A stretch of DNA of 64,000 nt from positions 5,001 through 69,000 of the forward strand of contig NZ_LIRF01000010.1 of NCBI RefSeq assembly GCF_001297705.1. The letters run 5' to 3'. Source of the stretch: Chryseobacterium sp. ERMR1:04 (GTDB taxonomy: Bacteria; Bacteroidota; Bacteroidia; Flavobacteriales; Weeksellaceae). The position numbers and the translations under genes are program-made. The notes under the pieces are model-generated. The model worked only from the letters and a program-made list of their open reading frames with translations. It was not told the DNA's origin and did no database searches. Numbering within the stretch: the first letter of the stretch is position 1; the number at the start of each line of letters is the position of its first letter. Shown in pieces: positions 8,995 to 17,738 of this stretch.

Positions 8995-9351
8995 TCACAT
9001 TCCATGTTTATAAATTTGTTTTGAATAAATTTTCTGTAAATCCTGAGAAATATGAGTAAATATGTCTTTTCTATATTCCTCGTTGCAAAATGTGGTAAAA
9101 TTGTCCAGAGAATAGATGAAAGTACTTTCTACGGCGTTTCTCAGCTTTGTATCACCGTTTTTATAGATCTCATCCATCTTTTGTAAGCTCTTAAATAAAA
9201 GATTCCTGTCGTTTTGGCGGATCATGTTTTTAATACGATCCGTGAAAGTCTGAATAACGCTGTAAGAATTCTGCGTGGTATTCTTTTTCAATTCATTTTG
9301 GATATCGGGAACTACATCCGTAATTTCCTGAGCAGCTTGTAAATAATTCAT
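8995..9351 (-). CDS. Helical protein of unknown function (module protein 1)
   Basis: This 118-residue protein is soluble, predicted helical and a paralogue of the protein at 8370-8765. The shared core is KMDEIYKNGD and the following helix. Its start codon lies one base after the stop of the small membrane peptide gene at 9353, so the two are probably translationally coupled. No enzymatic motif is seen. The role is unknown, and an immunity-like or partner role to the small membrane peptide is speculation. Confidence 0.8.
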   Translation of the reverse strand: MNYLQAAQEITDVVPDIQNELKKNTTQNSYSVIQTFTDRIKNMIRQNDRNLLFKSLQKMDEIYKNGDTKLRNAVESTFIYSLDNFTTFCNEEYRKDIFTHISQDLQKIYSKQIYKHGM

Positions 9352-9352
9352 T

Positions 9353-9517
9353 TTAATAATGATTTTGTTCTAAAAGTTTAATGAAAGCACCAGAAATAAA
9401 GACGACTAAAAAAGCGATCAATATAAGATGATAAGGCTTTAACCATTTTGGAGTTTTTGGCCCTTTGCTTTTTAATCTTCTTAGTGTATCTAACCGGTTT
9501 AATGTCTTTAAGTCCAT
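9353..9517 (-). CDS. 54-residue single-TM peptide (module 1)
   Basis: This small protein has a strongly basic N-terminal half (LRRLKSKGPKTPKW) and one membrane helix at about residues 29-47, with a short polar tail ending in EQNHY. The ATG at 9517 is the only good start. The stop and the next gene's ATG are separated by one base, which supports real translation. It heads the four-gene minus-strand operon. Confidence 0.65.
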   Translation of the reverse strand: MDLKTLNRLDTLRRLKSKGPKTPKWLKPYHLILIAFLVVFISGAFIKLLEQNHY

Positions 9518-9621
9518 TTTGTATGTTTTGAAGAGATAGATACCAATTGTATTCCTTTGATTGGTTTGTTTGTTTAATGGGTTGGAAATCAGTATTTTGA
9601 TTTATTTTAGCTAAATTTTAA

Positions 9622-9655
9622 GCAATAAAAAACCTCCCAAAACGATAAGGTTTTT
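9622..9655 (-). terminator. Terminator-like hairpin after the 48-codon ORF
   Basis: On the minus strand AAAAACCT, a 12-base loop, then AGGTTTTTTATT makes an 8-bp stem with a T-run. It would end transcripts coming from the small frame at 9684-9830. Confidence 0.55.
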
Positions 9656-9683
9656 ATCAGAATGAAAAGAATTGATTAAAGAT

Positions 9684-9830
9684 TTAGGAAAGAAGCTTGT
9701 TTTTAATGATACCAATGATTGTTTTTGTTTCTTCTAAAATACTTAAGTCTATTTCTAAGGGTATTAATATGAATGTTTTAATTAGTTCGGTTATAAGGTG
9801 CTGTAGAATAATTTTATATACTTGTTTCAT
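9684..9830 (-). CDS. Possible 48-residue small protein
   Basis: This short open frame encodes an amphipathic, isoleucine- and lysine-rich peptide (MKQVYKIILQ at the start, GIIKNKLLS at the end). Support comes from the terminator-like hairpin 29 bases downstream and its position upstream of the small-peptide operon. No family is recognised and no clear ribosome binding site is visible. It may be a chance frame in AT-rich DNA. Confidence 0.35.
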   Translation of the reverse strand: MKQVYKIILQHLITELIKTFILIPLEIDLSILEETKTIIGIIKNKLLS

Positions 9831-10054
9831 CAATTAAGATTTTGACAAAACTGTATTTTTAGCGAAGTATACTGAAGGACAAGTAATAAATTTTTAGTTT
9901 ATTGATTATCAGTTAAATAAAGTTTTTTTTGAATTTTTTAAAATTTATATTTATTTTTAAATGATTGAATATTAATATTTTAAGTATTTAGCAGTCCATT
10001 TTTTTGTCGCAATTTTACACAGGTTAATTTCTATGATAGAAAGGATAGAATGAA

Positions 10055-10062
10055 TATCTTTG
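10055..10062 (+). promoter_or_regulatory. Candidate -7 box of the nucleoid-associated protein gene
   Basis: TATCTTTG is a perfect TAnnTTTG match 20 bases before the start codon. The upstream -33 element is not obvious. Confidence 0.45.
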
Positions 10063-10082
10063 CAGTCCAAAATACTTAAGAG

Positions 10083-11096
10083 ATGTTTTCAAAAATCGTA
10101 GTACACAGAGTAGGAAATAAAATCAATGGAGAGTCTTTAATACTGTCTCAGGAAGAATTGCAGTTAGAAGAAGGAATGGCAGAATCGCTTGAAGATTATT
10201 TTTTAGGTTCTTTCAAGTCTGAGGAAACGTTCAATTTTTACAGTGATACCTATTTGGTGAATAATCCTGTTTTCAGTTCTGTATCTGAAATTTTTGATGA
10301 TAAAGCCAAGTTTCTTTGGGAAGCCGAAAATATTGCGAAACACCTTTTTGAAGCTGCCGAAAACCCAAGAGTTATGGGTGGTGAACTATTCATCGTTTAT
10401 TTTGAGGATGATAGAGAAGGTGATGAAAAAGTAGATAAGATCGGGATCTTTAAAACAGAAAAAAGAGAACCTTTCTTAAAGATAGCTCCTCAAGGCGACA
10501 GTTTTGAAATTGAAAAAGACTTGGGAATTGGTTTGTCAAAAATTGATAAAGCGGCGTTGATCTACAATAATCATAAAGAAACAGGGTATGTACTTTCTGT
10601 GGTTGATAACAACAAGAATGGGGACATGTATTACTGGTTCGAGGATTTCTTGAAAGTGAAGCAACGTGATGATGAATATTTCCACACGCAGGAAGCGTTG
10701 ATGGTATATAAAGATTTTATCGTGAAACAACTTCCTCAGGAGTTTGAAGTTTCTAAAGCAGATCAGGCAGATTTCTTAAATAAATCAATTAATTTCTTTA
10801 AAGAAAAAGAAGAATTTAAGTTAGACGAATTTGCAGCTGAAGTTTTAGGGGATGAGCATGTAATCGAAAGTTTTAATAATTTTAAAACAGATTACGAACA
10901 GGATATGCAGATCAATATTGCGGAAGAATTCCCGATCAGTGAAGCGGCTGTTAAGAAGACACAAAGACATTTCAAGAGCATTATTAAATTAGATAAAAAC
11001 TTCCACATTTACATTCATGGTGACCGTCAGAAATTGGCTACAGGAGAAGATGAAAAAGGGAAGTATTACATGCTTTATTTCGATAAAGAAGTTTAA
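10083..11096 (+). CDS. Nucleoid-associated protein, NdpA/YejK family
   Basis: The 337-residue protein matches the 37-kDa nucleoid-associated family. It has the N-terminal IVVHRVGNK start, an acidic middle segment, and a C-terminal DKNFHIYIHGDRQ region near residue 305. Family members bind the nucleoid in the cytoplasm, and their exact role is poorly defined. The gene is single, converges on sdhB, and shares the hairpin at 11130 with it. Confidence 0.85.
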   Translation: MFSKIVVHRVGNKINGESLILSQEELQLEEGMAESLEDYFLGSFKSEETFNFYSDTYLVNNPVFSSVSEIFDDKAKFLWEAENIAKHLFEAAENPRVMGGELFIVYFEDDREGDEKVDKIGIFKTEKREPFLKIAPQGDSFEIEKDLGIGLSKIDKAALIYNNHKETGYVLSVVDNNKNGDMYYWFEDFLKVKQRDDEYFHTQEALMVYKDFIVKQLPQEFEVSKADQADFLNKSINFFKEKEEFKLDEFAAEVLGDEHVIESFNNFKTDYEQDMQINIAEEFPISEAAVKKTQRHFKSIIKLDKNFHIYIHGDRQKLATGEDEKGKYYMLYFDKEV

Positions 11097-11129
11097 AAAA
11101 ACGATATAGAATTAAAATGAACTGCTACT

Positions 11130-11162
11130 AAACCTTATAGGCTTCTAAAACCTATAAGGTTT
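11130..11162. terminator. Bidirectional hairpin between convergent genes
   Basis: AAACCTTATAGG and CCTATAAGGTTT form a perfect 12-bp stem around a 9-base loop. T-runs are weak on both sides. It lies 34 bases from the end of each flanking gene and probably serves both. Confidence 0.65.
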
Positions 11163-11196
11163 GATAAAATGATGTTTGAAAATCAAATTATCCCAA

Positions 11197-11946
11197 TTAT
11201 TTCTTCCTGAAAAACAGCGCTCTGCTGTATTCATAATTCATTCTGGCAATATTCAACACAGAAATTCCCTGCGGACATTCCACTTCACAGGCTTCGGTAT
11301 TGGAACAGTGACCGAAATGTTCAGCATCCATTTGTTTCACCATATGTAAGACACGGTTGCTTCTTTCTTCTTTCCCTTGGGGAAGCAATGCCATATGCGT
11401 AATTTTTGCAGACGTAAATAGGGCGGCACTTGCATTTTTACAGGTGGCTACACAAGCTCCACAACCAATACACGCAGCAGAATCAAAGGCTTCTTCCGCA
11501 ATTTGATGAGTGATTGGAATCGCCGTTGCATCGGGAGCCTGACCGGTATTAATCGATACAAAACCACCTGAAGAAATAATTCTGTCAAACGCAGAACGAT
11601 CTACTTTTAAATCTTTTTTTACCGGAAAAGCTTCAGCACGAAAAGGTTCAATTAAAACAGTTTCTCCATCTTTAAAAGAACGAAGGTGAAGCTGACAGGT
11701 CGTTGTGTTTTTTAACGGTCCGTGAGCGAGTCCATTGATCATCATTCCGCATTGTCCGCAGATTCCTTCACGGCAATCATGATCGAATTCTACAGGTTCA
11801 TCACCCTGAACAATTAGTTTCTCATTTAAGGTATCCAGCATTTCAAGGAAAGACATATGAGGATTTAATGCGGTTAAATCATAATTCACCAGTTTTCCTT
11901 CACTCTGATTATCTTTCTGTCTCCATATCTTAAGGTGTAAATCCAT
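11197..11946 (-). CDS. sdhB: Succinate dehydrogenase/fumarate reductase iron-sulfur subunit
   Basis: This subunit relays electrons between the FAD subunit and the membrane quinone site. The plant-type [2Fe-2S] cluster ligands are C58, C63, C66 and C84. The C-terminal part has the bacterial ferredoxin motifs CIGCGACVATC and CEVECPQG for the [4Fe-4S] and [3Fe-4S] clusters. The length of 249 residues is typical of the Bacteroidota type-B enzyme. It follows sdhA but is separated from it by 263 bases filled by a repeat element, so its expression may be partly uncoupled. Confidence 0.97.
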   Translation of the reverse strand: MDLHLKIWRQKDNQSEGKLVNYDLTALNPHMSFLEMLDTLNEKLIVQGDEPVEFDHDCREGICGQCGMMINGLAHGPLKNTTTCQLHLRSFKDGETVLIEPFRAEAFPVKKDLKVDRSAFDRIISSGGFVSINTGQAPDATAIPITHQIAEEAFDSAACIGCGACVATCKNASAALFTSAKITHMALLPQGKEERSNRVLHMVKQMDAEHFGHCSNTEACEVECPQGISVLNIARMNYEYSRALFFRKK

Positions 11947-11980
11947 AATTTTTGTTTTTTAATCAATTAATAACTCTTTA

Positions 11981-12194
11981 ACCGCAAAAGGAATAAACGT
12001 TTTTTAATTAAACACTTTAGAGTAATTTAGTTTTTTAAGCTTACTATTTTGAAAAATAGTAAGATCACATAAGGAGAATATTTCGACTCCGCTCAATATG
12101 TAAAGATTTTCAGAAAACTAATGTGCTCTTTTTTGCAGTGTTATATTAAACTTAAAATAACTAACGTGTTAAAGTCTTTTGAATCTTTTGTGGT
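11981..12194 (-). repeat. R1 repeat, copy A (inverted), between sdhA and sdhB
   Basis: The minus strand starts with ACCACAAAAG and continues with TTAACAC, a TATTTTAAGTT-like block and AGCACATTAG, in the same order as copies B and C. The other end is ACCGCAAAAGG at 11981, a diverged inverted terminus. The copy is enlarged by a 24-base palindrome and a fragment, TTCGACTCCGCTCA (12082-12095), typical of another flavobacterial repeat. It fills most of the sdhA-sdhB spacer. Confidence 0.6.
12040..12063. repeat. Perfect palindromic hairpin in the sdhA-sdhB spacer
   Basis: CTTACTATTTT and AAAATAGTAAG form an 11-bp perfect stem with a 2-base loop inside repeat copy A. In an sdhCAB transcript it could stall RNA polymerase or protect the mRNA, but no T-run follows, so a true terminator is unlikely. 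Confidence 0.55.
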
Positions 12195-12209
12195 TAAATG
12201 GAATAAACT

Positions 12210-14126
12210 TTATTTATAACTTCTTACGGTAGGTTGTATTTCTTCGAATATCAAAGGTTCTTTAATCAATTCCGGTTCGTTGTTTTCGCCTTTCCAAGCC
12301 CACGCTGAGATGAATTGAAATTCTGAGTCATTCCTTAATGCTTCTCCATCCGGAGTTTGGTATTCTTCACGGAAATGGGCGCCACAAGATTCGTTTCGGG
12401 TTAAGGCATCGTAACACATCAGTTCGCCAATTTCAAAATAATCAGCTACACGACCTGCTTTTTCCAGTTCGCTATTCATCATGTCACCTTGTCCGGAAAC
12501 TTTCACGTTTGTATAAAACTCCTGTTTCAGTTTTCTGATTTCTTCGATGGCATATTTTAAACCTTCTTCATTTCGGGCTAAACCACAATAATCGTAAAGG
12601 AGTTTCCCTAATGTTTTATGAAAATGGTCAACGGTTTTTGTTCCTTTTATCGCAATGAAATCTTGAATCTGATTTTTAACTTCATTTTCAGCTTTTTCAA
12701 ACTCTGGATTTTCAGTTGATATTTTTCCGGTATGAATTTCATTTGATAAATAATTAGCAATCGTGTAAGGGGCAATAAAATAACCATCAACAGAAGCTTG
12801 AAGCAATGAATTCGCTCCCAATCGATTGGCTCCATGATCGGCAAAATTAGCTTCACCCAATGCAAATAGCCCGGGAATGGTGGTCATTAATTCATAATCC
12901 ACCCAAAGTCCACCCATCGAAAAGTGGGCAGAAGGAGAAATCATCATGGGTTCTTCGTAAGCATTGTACCCTGTGATTTTAAGATACATATCGAATAGAT
13001 TGCCATATTTCTCCTGAATTTTTTCTTTTCCTTGCTCATTAATGGCTTTTGAAAAATCAAGATAGACCGCATTTTTTAACGGCCCGATTCCGAAACCTGC
13101 ATCAATTCTTTCTTTGGCTGCTCTTGATGAAATGTCTCTTGGCGCTAGATTTCCAAAAGCCGGATACCTTCTTTCCAAATAATAATCTCTTTCATTTTCG
13201 GGAATATCGTTGGGTTTTCTGGTCTCATTTTCTTTTAGAGGAACCCAGATTCTGCCGTCATTTCGTAAGGATTCAGACATCAACGTTAATTTCGACTGAT
13301 AATCTCCAGACTGTGGCAAGGAAGTAGGGTGTACCTGAATCCAGCTTGGGGACGCCATCAACGCTCCTTTTTTATGAGCTCTCCAAATCGCAGAACCGTT
13401 GCAACCCATCGCCAACGTTGATAAATAATAGATTTTACCATACCCTCCCGTTGCCAAAACAACTGCGTGGGCGGCGTGTCTTTCAATCTCTCCTGTATCT
13501 AAATTTCTAACGATAATTCCTCTGGCTTTTCCTTCAATCATCACCAAATCCAACATTTCGTGTCTTGAAAATAACTGAACGCTGCCTTTTCCAACCTGTC
13601 GCATTAACGCTTGGTAAGATCCTAACAACAATTGCTGTCCGGTTTGTCCTCTTGCATAAAAAGTTCGGCTTACCTGAACGCCACCGAAAGAACGGTTGTT
13701 CAGATAACCGCCATATTCTCTTCCAAACGGAACGCCTTGTGCAACGGCTTGGTCGATGAGATTCAACGAGCATTCTGCCATTCTGTAGACATTGGCTTCA
13801 CGCGCTCTGAAGTCGCCGCCCTTTAAGGTATCAACGAACATTCTGTAGACGCTATCACCATCATTTTTATAATTTTTGGCAGCATTTACACCCCCTTGAG
13901 CTGCAACGGAATGCGCTCTCCTTGGACTGTCCTGAAAACAAAATGCTTTCACATTGTAGCCCATTTCACCCAAAGAGGCAGCGAGAGAACTTCCTGCTAA
14001 TCCGGTTCCCACAACAATAACATCTAACTTTTTACGGTTGGCAGGATTCACAAGCTTGGCTTTCTTTTTATAGTTGTCCCATTTTTGTTCTAAAGGGCCT
14101 TCCGGTATTTTTGAATCTAAAATCAT
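12210..14126 (-). CDS. sdhA: Succinate dehydrogenase/fumarate reductase flavoprotein subunit
   Basis: The catalytic subunit oxidises succinate to fumarate or works in reverse. The FAD-binding Rossmann motif is VVGTGLAGSS (residues 39-48), and H72 in RRAHSVAAQGGVN is the covalent flavin attachment site. The HPTSLP, RRYPAFGN and GLFALGEAN signatures are present. At 638 residues it is full length. The gene follows sdhC by 11 bases in a C-A-B order typical of type-B enzymes in Bacteroidota. The direction of reaction cannot be read from sequence. Confidence 0.98.
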   Translation of the reverse strand: MILDSKIPEGPLEQKWDNYKKKAKLVNPANRKKLDVIVVGTGLAGSSLAASLGEMGYNVKAFCFQDSPRRAHSVAAQGGVNAAKNYKNDGDSVYRMFVDTLKGGDFRAREANVYRMAECSLNLIDQAVAQGVPFGREYGGYLNNRSFGGVQVSRTFYARGQTGQQLLLGSYQALMRQVGKGSVQLFSRHEMLDLVMIEGKARGIIVRNLDTGEIERHAAHAVVLATGGYGKIYYLSTLAMGCNGSAIWRAHKKGALMASPSWIQVHPTSLPQSGDYQSKLTLMSESLRNDGRIWVPLKENETRKPNDIPENERDYYLERRYPAFGNLAPRDISSRAAKERIDAGFGIGPLKNAVYLDFSKAINEQGKEKIQEKYGNLFDMYLKITGYNAYEEPMMISPSAHFSMGGLWVDYELMTTIPGLFALGEANFADHGANRLGANSLLQASVDGYFIAPYTIANYLSNEIHTGKISTENPEFEKAENEVKNQIQDFIAIKGTKTVDHFHKTLGKLLYDYCGLARNEEGLKYAIEEIRKLKQEFYTNVKVSGQGDMMNSELEKAGRVADYFEIGELMCYDALTRNESCGAHFREEYQTPDGEALRNDSEFQFISAWAWKGENNEPELIKEPLIFEEIQPTVRSYK

Positions 14127-14137
14127 AGTTTCTCAAT

Positions 14138-14794
14138 TTAATTGGCAGTGAAGAATACATAAATTGGCATTAAGGCAAACCCAACACTGATGATGATTGA
14201 ATAAGCAATTCCAATGGTTTTAAACCATTTTACAAACTTCGGATGAAATAGTCCTAATGTTCTTACGGCGCTGTAAATCCCATGGATCAGGTGATAGCAC
14301 AACGCAACCATTGATAACACATAAATGATGACATACCACCATTCTTTAAAAACAGTTACCACAAGAATATAGAGATCTTTATTTCCATTTTCATCCAAAG
14401 GGGGATTTCCGAATTTGTAGATATACCAAAAATTCTGAAAATGAATCACCAGAAAAATTAATAATAATGTTCCCAGAATTCCCATATTTCGGGAAGCCCA
14501 TTTGCTGGCTCTTCCTCTTTTATCGGATTGATAATTTCCGCCTGATTTTTTGTTTTTTAAGGTAATAATCAGTCCATCAACGGCGTGAAGGATGATACTT
14601 GCATACAACACATAAGAAACTATTTTGATGACAATGTTTCCTGACAGAAAATGCGAATACGCATTAAACTGAAGATGGGCTTGCTCCTGCGGTAAAAACA
14701 GCTGAAGATTTCCCAAGAAGTGAATCAACAGAAAGAAGCTCAGGAATAATCCTGTAAGACACATCAGCATTTTTCTTGATAAGGTAGACAGCAT
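14138..14794 (-). CDS. sdhC: Succinate dehydrogenase cytochrome b subunit
   Basis: This membrane anchor passes electrons to menaquinone. The 218-residue protein has five predicted membrane helices and the family start MLSTLSRKMLMCLTGLFL. Conserved histidines in HFLGN, HAVDG, HFQNF and HLIHG are the likely ligands of two b hemes, as in the fused single-anchor type-B enzymes. It is the first gene of the sdhCAB operon, and a repeat element lies between it and the transporter gene upstream. Confidence 0.95.
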   Translation of the reverse strand: MLSTLSRKMLMCLTGLFLSFFLLIHFLGNLQLFLPQEQAHLQFNAYSHFLSGNIVIKIVSYVLYASIILHAVDGLIITLKNKKSGGNYQSDKRGRASKWASRNMGILGTLLLIFLVIHFQNFWYIYKFGNPPLDENGNKDLYILVVTVFKEWWYVIIYVLSMVALCYHLIHGIYSAVRTLGLFHPKFVKWFKTIGIAYSIIISVGFALMPIYVFFTAN

Positions 14795-14845
14795 ATTTTT
14801 TTATTTAATGATTAATTATTGAACTTGTCTAAACTTTTTATTTTG

Positions 14846-15018
14846 ACCACAAAAGAGACAAAAGATTAACACTTGAGCTATTTAAGTTCATTATAAAGTG
14901 CAAACAAGAACACATAAGTAAAAAAAAATCTTTGATTTTTATTCTTTTGCAAGCTTTGTATTTAAAAATAGCTGAACTTTAAATGATTCAATAATAGCTT
15001 TTGTACCTTTTGTGGTTT
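14846..15018 (+). repeat. R1 repeat, copy B, MITE-like
   Basis: This 173-base element has terminal inverted repeats. It starts ACCACAAAAGAGACAAAAG, and the reverse complement of its end reads ACCACAAAAGGTACAAAAG, giving 17 of 19 matches. The interior shares TTAACAC, TATTTAAGTTCAT, AACACATAAG and AAATCTTTGATTTTTATTCTTT with copy C at 21087-21242. There is no coding frame. It lies upstream of sdhC, so it may affect the sdh promoter or separate sdh from the transporter transcript. Confidence 0.8.
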
Positions 15019-15127
15019 AATTTTTTAATTAGTTTATCACAGGCTTATTATTCACAACTTGATTTCATTTAAAAAACTTTGGAACGTTGCGTTAAAAATA
15101 TTATTAAAGCAGAATTCAAATAAGATT

Positions 15128-16558
15128 TTAATAATATCCTAGAACTTTCATCCAAAGACCTCCAACGACCATGTAGATAACAAGCAATACAATTCCGATT
15201 TCTAATCCGCGGAGCCACCAGGCTTTTAATTCAACATATCCACTTCCGAAGAAAACGGGAGCCGGACCGTGACCATAATGCGTTAATACTCCATAAATAG
15301 ATCCTAAGAAACCAAGCATCATGGCCAATAACATTGGAGGAATTCCTACGGCAACTCCAACTCCTAATAACGCGGCGTACATCGCTGCCACATGGGCCGT
15401 TGCACTCGCAAAAATATAATGACTGAAGAAGTAGACAACTATAATCACCGGAAAGGCAACATACCAGCTTAATCCGCCAATTTTAGCTTTAATTAAATCA
15501 CTGAACCAACCGATAAATCCGAGTTCATTAAGAGAACTGGCCATCATCACCAAAACGGCAAACCAGACAATGGTATCCCAAGCTCCTTTTTCGGCTTTTA
15601 CATCTTCCCAGGTTAATACGGATGTTAATAATAAGATGGTTAATCCTATAAATGCGGTGGTTGTAGCGTCAATTGATAATGCTCCACCAAAGATCCAAAG
15701 CGTTAATAAAATGAAAAATGCCAATAACATCAACCATTCATTTCTGGAAATAGGGCCCATTTCTTTTAATTTTTGAGCAGCCATTTTTGGTGCGTCACCT
15801 GTTTTTTTCAATTCAGGTGGATACAGTTTATACAATACCAAAGGCACAACAAAAAACGCAACTAATCCGGGTACAAAACCTGCGGCAGCCCAAGACATCC
15901 AAGTAATATTAATTCCTAAATTGGCAGCGAATTTCTGACACATCGGGTTACTTGCTGTTCCTGTTAAGAACATAGAAGAAGCAATCAGATTCATATAATA
16001 ACTGTTTAGCGTTAAAAACGAACCGAGCTTTCTATGCGTTTCTGGTTTTTCGGGAACGGAATCAAAACTTATCGCCATAGATTTCATAATGGGATAAATA
16101 ATTCCGCCACCTCTTGCCGTGTTACTCGGAATAGCGGGAGCCAGACAAACGTCTGCCAATCCTAATCCGTAAGCGAGTCCTAGAGAACTTTTACCGAAAA
16201 TTCGGATAAACAAAAAGGCAATTCTATTTCCTAAGCCTGTTTTAATAAAGCCTCTGGCAATAAAGAATGAAATCCCGATCAGCCAGATTACTTTATCTCC
16301 AAATCCTGAAAGCGCCTTGGTGATTGATTTTCCTGCATCTCCCGGAGCTACTACCTCGGTAAGAGCAGTGAACCCGATGGCCATCATACACATGGTTCCC
16401 ATTGGCGCAGCTTTAAGGATGATCCCTAAAATAGTGGCTGCAAATATGGCAAATAAATGCCAGGCATTCTCTGTAACACCTTTCGGAGCAGGAATAAACC
16501 ATATAATGAGCGCAACAGCAAAGGTTATCGCTATATTCCTGATATTAATTTCTTTCAT
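15128..16558 (-). CDS. DASS-family (SLC13/CitT) dicarboxylate transporter
   Basis: This 476-residue inner-membrane protein has about 12 membrane helices and the divalent anion:sodium symporter layout. Characteristic segments include the SNTARGGG stretch near TM4-5 and SHYIFASATAHVAAM near the C-terminus. The likely substrates are succinate, malate, fumarate or 2-oxoglutarate. I chose the ATG at 16558 (MKEINIRN), which begins the usual short N-terminus. The frame extends to 16606 but that part would overlap the porin gene. It is 22 bases after the porin and upstream of sdhCAB, which supports a C4-dicarboxylate role. Confidence 0.9.
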   Translation of the reverse strand: MKEINIRNIAITFAVALIIWFIPAPKGVTENAWHLFAIFAATILGIILKAAPMGTMCMMAIGFTALTEVVAPGDAGKSITKALSGFGDKVIWLIGISFFIARGFIKTGLGNRIAFLFIRIFGKSSLGLAYGLGLADVCLAPAIPSNTARGGGIIYPIMKSMAISFDSVPEKPETHRKLGSFLTLNSYYMNLIASSMFLTGTASNPMCQKFAANLGINITWMSWAAAGFVPGLVAFFVVPLVLYKLYPPELKKTGDAPKMAAQKLKEMGPISRNEWLMLLAFFILLTLWIFGGALSIDATTTAFIGLTILLLTSVLTWEDVKAEKGAWDTIVWFAVLVMMASSLNELGFIGWFSDLIKAKIGGLSWYVAFPVIIVVYFFSHYIFASATAHVAAMYAALLGVGVAVGIPPMLLAMMLGFLGSIYGVLTHYGHGPAPVFFGSGYVELKAWWLRGLEIGIVLLVIYMVVGGLWMKVLGYY

Positions 16559-16580
16559 AATCGTTATATGTGTTAATGAA

Positions 16581-17738
16581 TTAAAATCTACTTTGTACCT
16601 GAACAATGAATAAATTATTATTGTATTGGTTGGTATTGGCTACCTGATGTTTGTAGCGATCGAACTGTACACCGAGCTGAATTCTGGCTCCGTAGTTTTT
16701 CAGAAATTCTAACCCAACCATTGGAGTGATCGTCTGTCTCGGATTTGAATTTAATCTGAAGTTGGTGTCAATATATTCGTATCGGCAAGATAGCTCGAAG
16801 GCACTTAGGTTTTTATGGTTCACTTCATACCTTAAATTAGGAAGGAAGTATGCTCCACGAATTAAATATTCATCAGGATTTGTTGGTCTTAATTCCGGAG
16901 CAACCGCAAAGTATAATGGGTGATTGGTGGCCTGTTTCCCTTCTAATTGCATGTCTAAACTCCATTTTGAATCAAAATTAACCAATGAGCTTAGATCAAC
17001 GCCCACAGCATATATTTTTTTGCCGAAAACCTCGCCGATACCACCATTTAATCCCAAATTAAGATTGTATTTTTTTAATAATCCAAAGACTAATCGGGTA
17101 GAGTATTGTTTTCCGTCGTCGTTGTCATTCACCTGATTTTTTCCGTTTCCATTGACTACCGAAATGGCATATTGAAAAGGAATTTTACCTAATTCGAGTT
17201 GTCCTGTAGCAGAAAGTCCGATTTGGAAGCTCGTCCAGCCTAGTTTCCCGAATTCAGTGTATTGGTTAGACCAATCCAACGATTTAATAATATCAATAGG
17301 ATAGGTTTCTTCAATCCCAAACCATGGTCTGAATTGCCCAACGGTAAAGGCTAATTTAGGATTAAAGGTATATTTTAAATAAGCATTTTCGAGAACTCTG
17401 CTTTTGGGATCATTTTTAAAATCAGCTAAATTGGCCAAGGCTACAACTTCGGTACGTTTACTGATCTTCGCCCGAACCTGAATTCTCATGTATTTTACCA
17501 TGAAATTGTTATTGGTTCCTGAGCCATCCTCGTGATGAAGACCGTTTACATCTACATCTTTGTTCATCCCGACAAGGTAACGTGCCTGAAAAAGACCTTT
17601 AATCTGAAGCTGAGGATATTTTACGCTCTCTTCCTCTTGTTTGGTCTGTAGAGAATCCGGTATTTGTGCATGAGCTGAAAAGCAGAATAACATAAAGCAA
17701 AATAATAGATTTCTCTTTTTTGATTGAAAAAAGGTCAT
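16581..17738 (-). CDS. Outer-membrane porin, OprO/OprP-like
   Basis: This 385-residue beta-barrel protein has a signal peptide ending near residue 24 (SAHAQ), alternating beta strands, and a C-terminal phenylalanine (QVQSRF) as required for barrel assembly. It fits the phosphate-selective porin O/P family, whose members in Bacteroidota are often paired with other anion systems. Its place directly before the dicarboxylate transporter suggests it passes organic acids across the outer membrane. That specificity is inferred from context only. Confidence 0.82.
   Translation of the reverse strand: MTFFQSKKRNLLFCFMLFCFSAHAQIPDSLQTKQEEESVKYPQLQIKGLFQARYLVGMNKDVDVNGLHHEDGSGTNNNFMVKYMRIQVRAKISKRTEVVALANLADFKNDPKSRVLENAYLKYTFNPKLAFTVGQFRPWFGIEETYPIDIIKSLDWSNQYTEFGKLGWTSFQIGLSATGQLELGKIPFQYAISVVNGNGKNQVNDNDDGKQYSTRLVFGLLKKYNLNLGLNGGIGEVFGKKIYAVGVDLSSLVNFDSKWSLDMQLEGKQATNHPLYFAVAPELRPTNPDEYLIRGAYFLPNLRYEVNHKNLSAFELSCRYEYIDTNFRLNSNPRQTITPMVGLEFLKNYGARIQLGVQFDRYKHQVANTNQYNNNLFIVQVQSRF

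Noticed and set aside
12040..12063. Terminator between sdhA and sdhB
   Set aside because: The hairpin is perfect but A/T-dominated and lacks a T-run on the minus strand, so it was recorded as a palindrome, not a terminator.
13534..13826. Several short frames opposite or shifted within sdhA
   Set aside because: The sdhA reading is unambiguous with all FAD motifs, and none of these frames has a start context or a domain.
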